A stretch of DNA of 64,000 bases from Nitrosovibrio sp. Nv4 (GCA_945860135.1 CAMAPK010000002.1:62001-126000), one strand, 5' to 3'. Shown: positions 29,979-40,199, counted from the first letter of the stretch. A program made the numbers and translations. Notes: generated from the letters alone by a model not told the origin.

Positions 29979-30344
29979 TCATGCAATTGCCTTGCCCCGT
30001 GTGCCGGCTGGTTTGGTAGAAGCGGCGCGAACTTTTGCTGCCGGTTTTTGAGCGATGTGATCGAGCAAGACAGGCGGACGGTTGGGGAAGCGTGCGACCA
30101 GATCGAGTTCACCGCCCATTGCCTGGATATAGCGGCGCAGGGTGGAGAGCAGCAAGTCGCTGCGGTGTTCAATGCGTGAAATGGTGTCCTGTCCTACCCC
30201 AAGGCTCGCGGCGAGATCTTGTTGGGTGTGCTCAACGGCCAGGCGCAAGTCCTTGAGCGTTGCCAGTTCACCTGCGCGCTGTTCCACTTTTGCACGACGC
30301 TTGGGCGGCAACGCAGCCAATACATCATTTAGATTTTTTGCCAT
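29979..30344 (-). CDS. XRE-family antitoxin (HigA-like)
   Basis: 121-residue protein with a Cro/C1-type helix-turn-helix: QQDLAASLGVGQDTISRIEH, then RSDLLLSTLRRYIQAMGGEL, followed by a basic Ala/Lys-rich C-terminal tail. It follows the toxin gene with a 20-bp overlap, the toxin-first order typical of HigBA modules. It probably binds its own promoter upstream of the toxin and neutralises the toxin. Base composition resembles the surrounding genes. Confidence 0.87.
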   Translation of the reverse strand: MAKNLNDVLAALPPKRRAKVEQRAGELATLKDLRLAVEHTQQDLAASLGVGQDTISRIEHRSDLLLSTLRRYIQAMGGELDLVARFPNRPPVLLDHIAQKPAAKVRAASTKPAGTRGKAIA

Positions 30345-30729
30345 GATTCTTCTCCTTTACCTGCTTTGAAATACTGGCCGCTTTGAGCGTAGCCAGATGT
30401 TCGTCAAATCTTGCGTCGGCACTGGTAATCAGATTCTTATAGAATCGTCGCTGATCTGCACCACCCTTGTCGCCGCTCACCAGCAGAATTGCTGTGCGTG
30501 CTGTATCGAATGCAAAAGCCACCCGCCATACCCCGCCTGCACAATCGAAACGCAGCTCTTTCATATTCGCGTGCTTCGAGCCTTTGAGCGTATCCACCGT
30601 TGGCCTGCCCAAGTGGGGGCCGAATTCCTGAAGGAGCCGGGCATGGGCGAGCAATTCATCCTGGAGCACACCTCCCATCGCCTGAAACTCGGTGTAAAAA
30701 TCATCGTGAAAGAGCACGTTCCAGAACAT
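30325..30729 (-). CDS. RelE/HigB-like toxin (phage Gp49-like family)
   Basis: 134-residue protein. The core VDTLKGSKHANMKELRFDCAG... then WRVAFAFDTARTAILLVSGDKGG and RRFYKNLI fits the Gp49-like/HigB group of RelE-fold mRNA interferases, with conserved Lys, Arg and a C-terminal Tyr positioned for ribosome-dependent mRNA cleavage. A lysine-rich tail (KEKNHGKKSK) overlaps the antitoxin start. The module lies between two copies of the valS 3' end. Confidence 0.87.
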   Translation of the reverse strand: MFWNVLFHDDFYTEFQAMGGVLQDELLAHARLLQEFGPHLGRPTVDTLKGSKHANMKELRFDCAGGVWRVAFAFDTARTAILLVSGDKGGADQRRFYKNLITSADARFDEHLATLKAASISKQVKEKNHGKKSK

Positions 30730-30825
30730 GGACAGATTATGGACTTAAAGACATATTATTTCAAGGGGGTCGTGTACAAAAATCAGAAGAGGTGGATTCG
30801 GAATTCGCTTGTTCTGGATACAACC

Positions 30826-31347
30826 AAAGAACTGCTCAGCCCAGTTTCCGCAACTGTTCCTGCAGCTTCTCCAGCGTCGCAGCGAAATTGGCGAGGCGTT
30901 CTTTTTCCTGCTCCACCACCTTGGGCGGGGCGCGCTCGACGAAACTGGGGTTGGCAAGCTTGATTTCGGCCTTGGCCATTTCATTTCCGATGCGGGCAAT
31001 TTCCTTGGACAGACGCTCACGTTCAGCGACCACATCCACTTCGATTTTCAGCATCAATCTGAATTCGCCAACGATCGCTACCGGCGCATCGGCATCGGGC
31101 AGCTTGTCCGGCATGATTTCCACCCCGGATAACTTGGCCAGCGCCGTCAGGTAGGGGGAGAAGTCGCTCAGCATCTGCTGATCTCCTGCTGCCAGCAGCG
31201 GGACTCTTGCCGCTGGCGACAGGTTCATTTCGCTGCGCAGGGTACGGCAGGCGTTGATTATTTCCTTAAGTGCGGCGATACGTTGGCTGGCATTTTCGTC
31301 AATGCGCGCCGCATCGGCCTGGGGGTAGGGCTGGAGCATGATGCTTG
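30826..31347 (-). repeat. Copy 2 of the 522-bp direct repeat (3' end of intact valS)
   Basis: Covers the last 171 codons of valS and 10 bp beyond its stop. It matches 29310..29831 in the same orientation without indels. The end of similarity inside valS is abrupt after GCATGATGCTTG. Confidence 0.9.
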
Positions 31348-34159
31348 CGCCTTGCTTGCCCGCCAGCGGCGCGATTCTCTGCCAAAGTTCTTCGGTGATG
31401 AACGGAATGATGGGATGGGCCAGCCGCAGCGTGGTTTCCAGCACCCGTACCAGGGTGTGGCGGGTGGCGCGCTGCACGGCGTCGCTGCCGCCGGTTAGCT
31501 GTACCTTGGCAAGTTCCAGATACCAGTCGCAATATTCGTCCCAGACGAATTCATAGATTTCGCGTGCTGCGGTATCGAAGCGATAATCGTGAAATGCCTG
31601 TGCTACCGCACTTTCTGCTTGCTGCAAGCGACCGATGATCCAGCGGTCGGCATCGGAGAATTCCAGCGGCAGCGCATCAGTTGCACCCGCATCCAGAGCC
31701 GTGTCCTTGCCGTCGCAATTCATCAGCACGTAGCGTGTGGCATTCCACAGCTTGTTGCAGAAATTGCGGTAGCCTTCACAACGCTGCATATCGAATTTGA
31801 TGTCGCGACCATGCGAGGCGAGGCTGGCGAAAGTGAAGCGCAATGCATCGGTGCCGAATGCGGGAATGCCTTCTGGGAAATGCTTGCGGGTGATTTTTTC
31901 GATCGACTCGGCTTGCGCGGGATTCATCAGCCCGGTGGTGCGCTTGGCAATCAGATCCGGCAGCGCGATGCCGTCGATGAGATCCAGCGGGTCCAGCACA
32001 TTGCCTTTGGATTTGCTCATCTTATGGCCTTCCGAATCGCGGATCAGGCCGGTCACATAGACTTCGCGGAAAGGCACCTTGCCGGTGAAATGCAGCGACA
32101 TCATCACCATGCGCGCCACCCAGAAGAAGATGATGTCGAAGCCCGTGACCAGCACCGACGTCGGCAGGAAAGTCTTGAGCTCCGGCGTTTCTTCCGGCCA
32201 GCCCAGAGTCGAGAACGGCCACAATGCGGAAGAAAACCAGGTATCGAGCACATCCTCGTCCTGCATGAGCTTGCGCTCACCGGCCTGCTGCTGCGCTTCT
32301 TCCAGACTGTGGGCAACGTAGATTCTGCCGCTCTCGTCATACCATGCCGGAATCCGGTGCCCCCACCATAATTGGCGCGAAATGCACCAGTCCTGGATAT
32401 TTTCCAGCCACTGGTTATAAACGTGACTCCAGTTTTCCGGGACGAATTTTACCTCGCCGCTCGCCACCACTTCCAGTCCGCGTTTGGCCAGATCCTCCAT
32501 CGCCACGTACCACTGATCAGTGAGCATTGGTTCGATCACTGCATGAGTTCGGTCACCGCGCGGCACCATCAGCTTGTGCGGCTTGATCTCAGCCAGCAGC
32601 TCCAGTGCGCCGAGGTCGGCGATGATTTTAGTGCGCGCCGCGAAGCGATCCATGCCTTGATACTCAACCGGTGCGTGGTCATTTATCTTCCCATCCAGTG
32701 TGAGAATATTGAGCGGAACCAGCTTGTGCCGCAGACCCATCTGGTAGTCGTTGAAATCGTGCGCCGGGGTGATTTTTACGCAGCCAGTGCCGAATTTCGG
32801 GTCCACATAGGTATCGGCGATGATCGGAATACTGTGCCAGGCCGCTGGGGTGCTGGCCGATAACGGCAGACGCACAGCGCGACCAATCAGGTGGCGGTAG
32901 CGCTGGTCATCCGGATGCACGGCAACCGCCATATCTCCCAGCATGGTCTCGGGACGGGTGGTGGCGACAACAAGATAGGTCAAGCCATTTTGCAGATCCG
33001 GTTCGGTCAGCGGATAACGGATATGCCAGAGAGAGCCGTCTTCTTCGGTCGATGCCACTTCCAGATCGGATACCGCAGTTTGCAGCACCGGGTCCCAGTT
33101 CACCAGTCGCTTGCCGCGGTAGATCGCGCCTTCGCGATAAAGCCGTACGAACACTTCGGTGACGGCGCGGGACAAACCTTCGTCCATGGTGAAACGCTCG
33201 CGTGACCAGTCGCAGGAAGTCCCTAGTCGCCGCATCTGGCGGGTGATGGTGGAGCCGGATTCCTCTTTCCACTGCCACACGCGGCTGAGAAATTCCTCGC
33301 GTCCCAGGTCACGACGATTGATGTTCTGCTGATCCAGTTGTCGCTCCACCACGATCTGGGTGGCGATGCCGGCGTGATCGGTTCCCGGTTGCCACAAGGT
33401 GTTGTCGCCGAGCATACGGTGGTAGCGCGAGAGTGCATCCATCAGCGTGTGCTGGAATGCGTGCCCCATATGCAGTGTGCCAGTAACGTTGGGCGGCGGC
33501 AGCATGATGCAGTAGGCAGACGCTGTGGCAGCAACCCCTTCAGCGGCGATGGGCTTGAAATAACCGGCGGAATCCCAGACGGAATACCAGTGGTTCTCAA
33601 TAGGTTGAGGATCAAAACTTTTTGTGAGGTCCATGGAGATCGGGTTTGAATCCGCTGCTGCTGGAAAGCCGGTCATTATAGAGGAAGGAACGGGTACCGG
33701 CGTCACGGCTGGTTGAGATGCGCTCGGCAAGAAGTCTGCATCGGTGCCCGCATTGTAGTTTTCAGCGCGATTCGGATCGGGCGTCACCAGAGATCCTTGT
33801 AAATGACGTTCCAGCGCCTGAACCAGCGCTGCTTGTGCTGTGCTATCCAGATCTATCCCCGTTTCCTTCAGCGCAGCATCCACAATCTGTCGTAGCGGCG
33901 GTGTGGCTTCAGGTTGGGATGCTGTAGGGAGAAATACTACTTCCGTAAGGGTCGGGATGCCGTCGGTTACTGGAGGTATGATTTGCTCCAGGGTGGAGTC
34001 GAAGACCTGGGTGAGAACCGGAACAGATGCCACCTTGTCCTCCACTGCCGGCTCAGTCACTACCGCGGGCTTGCCCTGGTGTTTGCTCAGCAACGCATCA
34101 AGCTTGTCCAGAACTTCATCATGATCGGGTTCTGGTGAAATTTCGTTGTCGTCTGTCAT
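30836..34159 (-). CDS. valS: Valyl-tRNA synthetase with N-terminal extension
   Basis: Class Ia synthetase charging tRNA-Val. The 1107-residue frame has HMGH at 230-233 (HIGH motif), KMSKS at 713-717, an editing domain between, and the C-terminal coiled-coil arm. Normal ValRS is about 930-950 residues and begins with a block like [18 protein letters not shown], which here starts at M176. Residues 1-175 are an in-frame acidic, Pro/Thr-rich extension with two motifs VPVLTQVF (46-53) and IPTLTEVV (68-75) and a helical [15 protein letters not shown] segment. No stop separates it and M176 lacks a Shine-Dalgarno sequence, so a fusion with the small gene usually expected between holC and valS is likely. 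The last 171 codons are duplicated downstream. Confidence 0.95.
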   Translation of the reverse strand: MTDDNEISPEPDHDEVLDKLDALLSKHQGKPAVVTEPAVEDKVASVPVLTQVFDSTLEQIIPPVTDGIPTLTEVVFLPTASQPEATPPLRQIVDAALKETGIDLDSTAQAALVQALERHLQGSLVTPDPNRAENYNAGTDADFLPSASQPAVTPVPVPSSIMTGFPAAADSNPISMDLTKSFDPQPIENHWYSVWDSAGYFKPIAAEGVAATASAYCIMLPPPNVTGTLHMGHAFQHTLMDALSRYHRMLGDNTLWQPGTDHAGIATQIVVERQLDQQNINRRDLGREEFLSRVWQWKEESGSTITRQMRRLGTSCDWSRERFTMDEGLSRAVTEVFVRLYREGAIYRGKRLVNWDPVLQTAVSDLEVASTEEDGSLWHIRYPLTEPDLQNGLTYLVVATTRPETMLGDMAVAVHPDDQRYRHLIGRAVRLPLSASTPAAWHSIPIIADTYVDPKFGTGCVKITPAHDFNDYQMGLRHKLVPLNILTLDGKINDHAPVEYQGMDRFAARTKIIADLGALELLAEIKPHKLMVPRGDRTHAVIEPMLTDQWYVAMEDLAKRGLEVVASGEVKFVPENWSHVYNQWLENIQDWCISRQLWWGHRIPAWYDESGRIYVAHSLEEAQQQAGERKLMQDEDVLDTWFSSALWPFSTLGWPEETPELKTFLPTSVLVTGFDIIFFWVARMVMMSLHFTGKVPFREVYVTGLIRDSEGHKMSKSKGNVLDPLDLIDGIALPDLIAKRTTGLMNPAQAESIEKITRKHFPEGIPAFGTDALRFTFASLASHGRDIKFDMQRCEGYRNFCNKLWNATRYVLMNCDGKDTALDAGATDALPLEFSDADRWIIGRLQQAESAVAQAFHDYRFDTAAREIYEFVWDEYCDWYLELAKVQLTGGSDAVQRATRHTLVRVLETTLRLAHPIIPFITEELWQRIAPLAGKQGASIMLQPYPQADAARIDENASQRIAALKEIINACRTLRSEMNLSPAARVPLLAAGDQQMLSDFSPYLTALAKLSGVEIMPDKLPDADAPVAIVGEFRLMLKIEVDVVAERERLSKEIARIGNEMAKAEIKLANPSFVERAPPKVVEQEKERLANFAATLEKLQEQLRKLG

Positions 34160-34204
34160 GGCGGGGAAAAGTGATCGGAGGGCGGTGGATGCGACTGTTC
34201 GATG

Positions 34205-34627
34205 CTATGCGCCCCCAAGCTTGTGATGGCGAATTTCATATCCCCGGTCATGGTAAAAACGGTAGCGCCTGCGTGCCGCCTGCATGTCTTCCGGCGTGGT
34301 TCCAGTGATTTCGATCAAGCGCTGGAAACGGCTGAAGAAAGGCGGATATTCGATGTGCAGGTTGAGCAGCACATCATCGTGCGGGAGCTGCTCGGCCTGA
34401 TGGCCTAATATCACCGGGGTTACGTCAGCCAGTTTGTCGTCAGTATGGCAGTGGGGAATGAAGCCGATGGGAGAGAATGTCCACAGCAGTTTGTCGAGGC
34501 GCTCGACGATAGTGCTATCAGGCGTATAGATCATCACTTTGCGACCTTGCTGCACCGCTTTGGCACTCAAACGGCAAGCGGTGTGCAGCTTGTCGTCGGT
34601 GTCGGAATAGAAGTCGATCTGGGTCAT
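34205..34627 (-). CDS. holC: DNA polymerase III chi subunit
   Basis: 140-residue clamp-loader accessory subunit that contacts SSB. It has the family start TQIDFYSDTDDKLHTACRLSAKA, the segment KVMIYTPDSTIVERLDKLLWTF, and a C-terminal RRRYRFYHDRGYEIRHHKL tail. It lies 7 bp after pepA and 45 bp before the valS frame on the same strand, the conserved pepA-holC-valS order of proteobacteria. Confidence 0.93.
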   Translation of the reverse strand: MTQIDFYSDTDDKLHTACRLSAKAVQQGRKVMIYTPDSTIVERLDKLLWTFSPIGFIPHCHTDDKLADVTPVILGHQAEQLPHDDVLLNLHIEYPPFFSRFQRLIEITGTTPEDMQAARRRYRFYHDRGYEIRHHKLGGA

Positions 34628-34634
34628 ATTGACG

Positions 34635-36152
34635 TCATGAAGCTTCTTTCGCCTTTTTGACCGATTGCGCCGCGCGACTGATCAGAAACTGCGTCAGCAG
34701 CGGCACCGGCCGGCCGGTTGCACCCTTGTCCTTGCCGGATTTCCACGCAGTGCCGGCAATGTCCAGGTGTGCCCAACGATACTTTTTGGTGAAGCGTGAC
34801 AGGAAACAGGCGGCAGTGATGGTCCCCGCAGCGCGTCCGCCGATGTTGGCCATATCGGCAAAATTGCTTTTCAGTTGCTCCTGGTACTCGTCCCACAGCG
34901 GCAGATGCCAGGCACGGTCTACGGCTTGCTCGGAGGCCCGCAGCAGCTCCTGCGCGAGGTCATCGTCATTGCTGAGCAGACCGGATGCCACATGTCCCAG
35001 CGCGATGACACAGGCGCCGGTGAGGGTAGCGATATCGATCACCGCTTCCGGCTCATAGCGTTCGGCATAAGTCAGCGCGTCGCACAGGATCAGCCGCCCT
35101 TCAGCATCAGTGTTGAGGATTTCGATGGTCTGCCCGGACATGCTGGTGACGACGTCACCAGGTTTGGTGGCGTTGCCGTCCGGCATGTTCTCAGTGGTGG
35201 GGATGATGCCAACCACGTTGATCGGCAGTTGCATTTGTGCAATCGCTGCGAGGGTGCCCAGCACGCTGGCAGCTCCGCACATGTCGTACTTCATTTCATC
35301 CATTTCCGCTGCGGGCTTCAAAGAAATGCCGCCGGTATCAAAGGTGACGCCTTTGCCCACCAGCACGATGGGTTTCTCCATTTTTTCCCGGCCACGGTAT
35401 TCCAGCGCGATCAGTTTAGCAGGCTGACGGCTGCCGCGCGCGACCGACAGCAACGAGCCCATGCCCAGCTTTTCCATGTCCTTCTGCTCGAGAATGGTAG
35501 CCTTGAGCTTATAGGTCTTGGCCAGATCCACGGCCTGTTGCGCCAGATAGGTGGGAGTGCAGATGTTGGGTGGAAGGTTGCCCAGATCCTTGGCCAGATT
35601 CATGCCGTGGGCGATGGCGAGTCCTTGTTGCAGGGCTGCTTCACCGCTGGCAGACTCCGCCGGACTGGTCATGCCCAGCGTAACCTTGCGCAGATGCGGC
35701 TTGGCATCCCCAGGTTTACTTTTGAGGCGGTCGGAGCGATAGGTACTTTCCAGCGCCACAATCGCGGTCTGGGAAATTTTCCATGCAGCGTCGCGTTTTT
35801 TCAGCGGAATTTCAGCCAGATACAGGGTGGCATCCGCCGCGCCGGTTTCCTGCAGCGCCTTGAAAGCGGCACGCACTGCATCGCGATATTCCTTGTCATG
35901 AAATTCCCGTTCTTTGCCCAACCCCACCAGCAACACCCGCTCGCACAGGGCATGCGGCACATTGTGCAGCAGCAGGGTCGAACCTGCCTTACCCTCCATG
36001 TCGCCGTGGCGCAGAATGCCGCTGATATATCCCTTGGCGATTTTATCCATGGCTTCCGCCGCTTCGGTCAGTTTGCGCGGCTCGAACACACCCACTACCA
36101 CACAGGCACTGCGCTGCTTCTCCGGGTTCCCACTTTTTATGCTAAATTTCAC
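34635..36152 (-). CDS. pepA: Leucyl aminopeptidase (cytosol aminopeptidase)
   Basis: Di-metal M17 aminopeptidase. The start is set at GTG 36152, preceded by AAGGAG with ideal spacing; this yields 505 residues, the normal length (E. coli 503), and the family N-terminus (V/M)KFSIKSG. An upstream ATG would add 32 unsupported residues. Metal-binding and catalytic signatures are [29 protein letters not shown] and the family motif [10 protein letters not shown]. First gene of pepA-holC-valS. In E. coli PepA also binds DNA in XerCD recombination; a xerD gene is close by but in the opposite direction. Confidence 0.95.
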   Translation of the reverse strand: MKFSIKSGNPEKQRSACVVVGVFEPRKLTEAAEAMDKIAKGYISGILRHGDMEGKAGSTLLLHNVPHALCERVLLVGLGKEREFHDKEYRDAVRAAFKALQETGAADATLYLAEIPLKKRDAAWKISQTAIVALESTYRSDRLKSKPGDAKPHLRKVTLGMTSPAESASGEAALQQGLAIAHGMNLAKDLGNLPPNICTPTYLAQQAVDLAKTYKLKATILEQKDMEKLGMGSLLSVARGSRQPAKLIALEYRGREKMEKPIVLVGKGVTFDTGGISLKPAAEMDEMKYDMCGAASVLGTLAAIAQMQLPINVVGIIPTTENMPDGNATKPGDVVTSMSGQTIEILNTDAEGRLILCDALTYAERYEPEAVIDIATLTGACVIALGHVASGLLSNDDDLAQELLRASEQAVDRAWHLPLWDEYQEQLKSNFADMANIGGRAAGTITAACFLSRFTKKYRWAHLDIAGTAWKSGKDKGATGRPVPLLTQFLISRAAQSVKKAKEAS

Positions 36153-36310
36153 TTCTTGCTCCTTAAATCGTTGTGTTGCTATCAGACTGCTCAAGCCGGG
36201 TAACAACCGATTATCGCCGGACTGTTCGCACAAAGTCAAAGCAGACAAAAAATAATCCGATCGGCAGCAGCGCTTCCCTGGATATATCGAGGATATTGAT
36301 CAGTGCCAGC

Positions 36311-36814
36311 ATGACTACAACCAAAACTATTTTGAAAGCCAGGCCGGCAAATGATTACCAGGCGAAACTTGCCACACCGTTCGCGCTGCTCGGCATTCGC
36401 ACCGAAGAAGACTGGTTGACCGATATCGAGTATCTGCCTCTCGATACCCCCCCGCTGGTACCGCAGAATCCGTTGGCCATGGAAGTCTGTCAGCAGTTGC
36501 AGGCATATCTGGCCGACCCCGGTTTCATTTTCGATCTGTCGCTGCACATCGGCGGCACCATTCACCAGCGCCGGGTATGGCAGACCATACGGACGATACC
36601 CTGTGGTGCCACCAGCAGTTATGCCGATATTGCCACACAACTGCATTCAGCTCCCCGCGCAGTGGGGCAAGCATGTGGCGCCAATCGGCTGCCGATCGTG
36701 ATTCCCTGTCATCGCGTTATCGCCAAAAATGGTGGCTTGGGTGGATTCATGCATGCCAGCGACGGAGTTCCGCTTGCCATCAAACGCTGGCTGTTGCGCC
36801 ATGAGTGCACCTGA
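36311..36814 (+). CDS. Methylated-DNA--protein-cysteine methyltransferase (Ogt-like)
   Basis: Suicidal O6-alkylguanine repair protein. The C-terminal domain has the recognition helix block WQTIRTIPCGATSSYADIA and the active-site IPCHRVIAKNGGLGGF with the acceptor Cys. The N-terminal part is short and divergent. ATG 36311 gives 167 residues, the normal length; the frame is open to 36173 but those codons overlap the upstream region of pepA. No Shine-Dalgarno is strong. It overlaps xerD by 14 bp. Confidence 0.88.
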   Translation: MTTTKTILKARPANDYQAKLATPFALLGIRTEEDWLTDIEYLPLDTPPLVPQNPLAMEVCQQLQAYLADPGFIFDLSLHIGGTIHQRRVWQTIRTIPCGATSSYADIATQLHSAPRAVGQACGANRLPIVIPCHRVIAKNGGLGGFMHASDGVPLAIKRWLLRHECT

Positions 36815-37712
36815 GCCCAATGCGGGATTGCTGGATGAATTCTCTGATGCCTTGTGGCTGGAAGATGGCCTGTCGCGCAATACTCTGGAAAGCTATCGCA
36901 GCGATCTGCAAAAATTTGCCGAATGGCTGGAAAAGCAGAGTCGCAGCGACGGAGCGCTGCTGAACGCAACGCATACTGACCTGCTTGAGTTCCTCGCCTA
37001 TAAAGTTTCGACCAGGGTCAAAGCCAGCACCACCAGCCGCGAGTTGTCGAGTCTGAAGCGGTTTTACCGCTTTCTGTTGCGCCAGGGGAAGATCCAGACT
37101 GATCCCAGTCTCAACATCGATACCCCGAAACTTCCGCGCAATCTGCCCAAGAGTCTGACCGAAGTGGAGGTGGAAGCTTTGCTTGCGGTGCCTGATGTGG
37201 AACGGCCATTGGGCTTGCGCGACCGCGCCATGCTGGAAGTACTCTACGCCAGTGGGTTGCGGGTATCGGAACTGGTTGCTCTGAAAGTTGCCCAGGTAAG
37301 TTCGAATATGGGCGTAGTACGCGTAATGGGCAAGGGCAGCAAGGAGCGACTGGCACCGCTGGGGGAAGAAGCACTGGATTGGATAAACCGCTATACCACG
37401 GAAGCCCGGCCTGCATTGTTGGGAGGGAAAATCAGTGATGCATTATTTGTTACCGCACGCGGTGCAGTCATGACGCGCCAGGCGTTCTGGCACCTGATCA
37501 AACGCCACGCGCGGTGCGCAGGTATCGACAAGCCGCTGTCGCCGCATACCTTACGCCACGCTTTTGCCACCCACTTGCTCAACCACGGCGCTGATTTGCG
37601 CGTGGTGCAGCTGCTGCTGGGTCATGCCGATATTTCTACCACCCAGATCTATACCCATGTGGCGCGCGAGCGACTGAAGCAGCTCCATGCCAGACATCAT
37701 CCGCGGGGATAG
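36801..37712 (+). CDS. xerD: Tyrosine recombinase XerD
   Basis: Site-specific recombinase acting with XerC at dif to resolve chromosome dimers. ATG 36801 gives 303 residues, the normal length, with an N-terminal SAM-like core-binding domain (LSRNTLESYRSDLQKFAEWL) and catalytic residues in ASGLRVSELVAL, SPHTLRHAFATHLL, LLGHADISTTQIYTH (Arg, His-x-x-Arg, His, Tyr). Overlaps the Ogt-like gene and abuts the convergent TPR gene with no gap. Confidence 0.93.
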   Translation: MSAPEPNAGLLDEFSDALWLEDGLSRNTLESYRSDLQKFAEWLEKQSRSDGALLNATHTDLLEFLAYKVSTRVKASTTSRELSSLKRFYRFLLRQGKIQTDPSLNIDTPKLPRNLPKSLTEVEVEALLAVPDVERPLGLRDRAMLEVLYASGLRVSELVALKVAQVSSNMGVVRVMGKGSKERLAPLGEEALDWINRYTTEARPALLGGKISDALFVTARGAVMTRQAFWHLIKRHARCAGIDKPLSPHTLRHAFATHLLNHGADLRVVQLLLGHADISTTQIYTHVARERLKQLHARHHPRG

Positions 37713-38507
37713 CTAAGCCTGCTTTTCCAGCAGGAAATACATGGCCTCCCGGACGGCATCCTGAGCGGATTCATGATCTGGATTGAGCTTGAGTGCTTCG
37801 CTAAATGCGGTTGTGGCTTGCTTGAGATCGCCTGCTCCCATGTAGGCCAGGCCAAGGCTGTAGAAAGCTTCCGCATCCTGATTCGAGATACCGATCGCTT
37901 CCTTGTAGCAGTTGATGGCCACTTCATAGTTTTCGATTGAGTGACAGACCAAGCCGAGATTGATCCACGCCGGGTAGGACTCTGGGTTGAATGTCAGCGC
38001 CTTCTGGTAGGCAAAAGCGGCATTTACATTGTCGCCCGTGCTCTGCAGCGCCACGCCCAATCCATAGTAGGCAGGGGCGAACAGTCCATCGAGCTTGATC
38101 GCTTTCTTGAAATGCTCGCCAGCCTCGTCGAAACGGCTGCTCTGGATAAGCAGCATACCGATGTTGTTGTGTGCCTGCACCAGTCTTGGAGCGGCCAGCA
38201 GTGCCTTGCTGTAGTGTTCCAGCGCCTCATCGTTCTTGTCGAGCATGGCATAGGCGCGCGCCGCATTATAGTGACAAATCGCAACCCGCTTATCTCCTAC
38301 AGTCCTGCAGTTGTTCAGAAGCTCCATCGCCTTGAGGAAGCAATTCAGCGCCTCCTGGGGGTTGCCTTGGTCGCAGAGCAGATTGCCCGCGCTGGTGAGC
38401 TCGGCAATCACATGTCTGGCGCCTTGACTGGCGAGTGCAACGGATTGGGCGCTATTGTTTTGTGTTTGCGGACGTTTGAGTCTGGGAGCGATGGCTTGAG
38501 CTAGCAT
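37713..38507 (-). CDS. Tetratricopeptide-repeat protein
   Basis: 264-residue protein made of about six TPR units, for example AICHYNAARAYAMLDKNDEA, AHNNIGMLLIQSSRFDEAGE, AYYGLGVALQSTGDNVNAAF and AFYSLGLAYMGAGDLKQATT. Such solenoids mediate protein contacts. No signal peptide is clear. The ATG at 38507 is preferred over an open extension to 38576, but no good Shine-Dalgarno sequence distinguishes them. Partner unknown; its stop is immediately next to the xerD stop. Confidence 0.8.
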   Translation of the reverse strand: MLAQAIAPRLKRPQTQNNSAQSVALASQGARHVIAELTSAGNLLCDQGNPQEALNCFLKAMELLNNCRTVGDKRVAICHYNAARAYAMLDKNDEALEHYSKALLAAPRLVQAHNNIGMLLIQSSRFDEAGEHFKKAIKLDGLFAPAYYGLGVALQSTGDNVNAAFAYQKALTFNPESYPAWINLGLVCHSIENYEVAINCYKEAIGISNQDAEAFYSLGLAYMGAGDLKQATTAFSEALKLNPDHESAQDAVREAMYFLLEKQA

Positions 38508-38946
38508 TTTAGGAGATCCTGAGTAATTTAAAGGGATGGTGCGCAAGGGATTTCTCTGTGCGAGATATAGTAGCAACTGGGTGGAATATTTCGGGTTTCA
38601 TGCTCGTTGTAAAGCATTTACCATGCCATGCTCCCTTTAAAGCTAGCGAACAAGAAAATGCGGCCTGAAATCTGTGCCATTTTCTGGTTTAAGCACAGCC
38701 ATCGCTCGATACCCGGAAAGTCATGCGGCAATTCTTGCCGTATGCGGCAAAAATCAGCAACACAGCAATACCTTTTTGCTCTTGCAGGAATCAGGATCTG
38801 TAAAAACATTAGCATCACCACGATTATCGGCAACACTCCGGAGACCTTTAGTCCTCAGGAGGTGACTTTCCCAGCCCGATGGACGACGCAAGCGCGATCT
38901 TATCGATGGGCTGAATGAGAATAGGCCCACTAATTAGAGTGGCTCC
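38508..38946. other. Intergenic region, no gene recognised
   Basis: About 440 bp. A short frame on the plus strand (38628-38918) has no family resemblance and no Shine-Dalgarno sequence. I see no RNA gene, hairpin terminator or repeat here. Confidence 0.5.
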
Positions 38947-39408
38947 CTAGGGGCATTTCTTGTGGATAGCGTACTGCCGGCCGTCCCAACGCCAGACTGG
39001 AAAGCAGTTTCCTGCTCCACTGATTTCGATGTCAGGGTAACCATTGTTCCTGGTTTTCAACAGGCTGTATTGACCGGGGAAACCAAATTGAGATTTCCAC
39101 TGACCGCTGCGATTCTTGATGTACAGGTTCATGTAAATACCCGCCATTCCGCCCATGCAGTTACCATAGACTCTGGTAAACACCTCAGGTTGGCCGTCGC
39201 CATTCAGATCGTCCAACTCGGCGTCGAAATCGACAGACTCATTGCAGGTCTTCTCGAAGTATTTTCCTTTGGTTGCCTTGAGCTTGCCGGCTGTGGCTTC
39301 GGCGATGATTTTGGCATCCGCTGGATAAACAGGCGGTGCAGCAGTGGTGTTAGAGGCATGTGTAAGAGTCAGAGTGAATAGCGCGGCGTAAAGTCGATAG
39401 AGATGCAT
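38947..39408 (-). CDS. Exported hypothetical protein with DxNGDG motif
   Basis: 153 residues from ATG 39408, preceded by GAGGAGG. A signal peptide ends near THASNTTAAPP. The mature part contains DAELDDLNGDGQPEVFTRVYG, a VCBS/FG-GAP-like calcium-loop motif, plus Cys in KTCNES, GNCMGG, GNCFPV and HKKCP, which could form two disulphides. Resembles periplasmic VCBS-type small proteins; function unknown. Confidence 0.75.
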   Translation of the reverse strand: MHLYRLYAALFTLTLTHASNTTAAPPVYPADAKIIAEATAGKLKATKGKYFEKTCNESVDFDAELDDLNGDGQPEVFTRVYGNCMGGMAGIYMNLYIKNRSGQWKSQFGFPGQYSLLKTRNNGYPDIEISGAGNCFPVWRWDGRQYAIHKKCP

Positions 39409-39521
39409 AGTGTCCTCCTCGTTGAAGTGAAAGCTAGTATGTTTTTTTGATAGAGCAGATTCGGTCGCGTTATGGAACTCAGCGGTGCAATATCGGCGGC
39501 ACCGCAGTGCCAAGCGCATAA

Positions 39522-40199
39522 TCAAGTAATTCCAAGTTCGTGGATTGCCATGTAGGCCAGCGGACCGGCGATGCATGTTGAATATGAGTGGATATCAATG
39601 CTGCGCGTGAATCCCGGCCCATCAGTGACCAGCGTGTGATATTCGCCTTCTTCACCGCACAGATCCAGACCGCTCTGTTCACGAATGCTGCGCAGTTCGG
39701 CAAGCGCCGATGCATCCAATTCCCGGCCAATCCAGCTCTTATCAAGCCAGCGTGTCTTGACACAGGAAAAACGCGCCTTGAAGCCCCTGTCCAGCAATTG
39801 TTGCAGCAAGATATTTTGATCGCGCCCCCACAAAGGTGTATGCACGCTCATCCCGACGGGACGGCTCCGCTCGCGTATCCAATTCGGGTTGCCGCTCACT
39901 GCCGCGAGGTCGCCGGTGATCACGCAGTCTATGCCCATTTCATCGCGCAGCCTACGCAAGCTGGTCTCGTAACTCTGCGCGAACGGTGCGCTGATAGGCA
40001 AAACGTGGTGCGGCAGCGCCAACGCCTGAGCCTGTATTTTGATGAAGCTCAGCGGATGTGCCAGAAAATCCGGTTCCGGTGGTGCGAATGTGACCAAGCA
40101 ACGAACGCAGTAACCGTTCTGGCCAGCTTCATACAACGCCATCGCGGAATCTTTGCCACCCGTCCAGAGCATGGCTGCATTTTGCATGGGATCAGCCAT
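39522..40199 (-). CDS. DUF71 / diphthine-ammonia-ligase-like ATP pyrophosphatase
   Basis: 225-residue PP-loop ATPase of the family that includes eukaryotic diphthine-ammonia ligase (Dph6). The PP-loop TGGKDSA lies at residues 13-19, and the family signature GEEGEYHTLVTDGP near 180-193. Bacteria lack diphthamide, so the substrate is unknown; bacterial members are linked to amide-forming steps in cofactor or tRNA modification only by analogy. Translation could start at M5. A short gap follows before the methyltransferase upstream. Confidence 0.85.
   Translation of the reverse strand: MADPMQNAAMLWTGGKDSAMALYEAGQNGYCVRCLVTFAPPEPDFLAHPLSFIKIQAQALALPHHVLPISAPFAQSYETSLRRLRDEMGIDCVITGDLAAVSGNPNWIRERSRPVGMSVHTPLWGRDQNILLQQLLDRGFKARFSCVKTRWLDKSWIGRELDASALAELRSIREQSGLDLCGEEGEYHTLVTDGPGFTRSIDIHSYSTCIAGPLAYMAIHELGIT

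Noticed and set aside
34875-36203. 442-codon open frame on the plus strand, opposite pepA
   Set aside because: Antisense shadow of pepA; composition is His/Gln/Arg-rich as expected from reverse reading.
38628-38918. 96-codon plus-strand frame in the gap after the TPR gene
   Set aside because: No ribosome-binding site, no family resemblance, and an overlapping frame of similar quality on the same strand.
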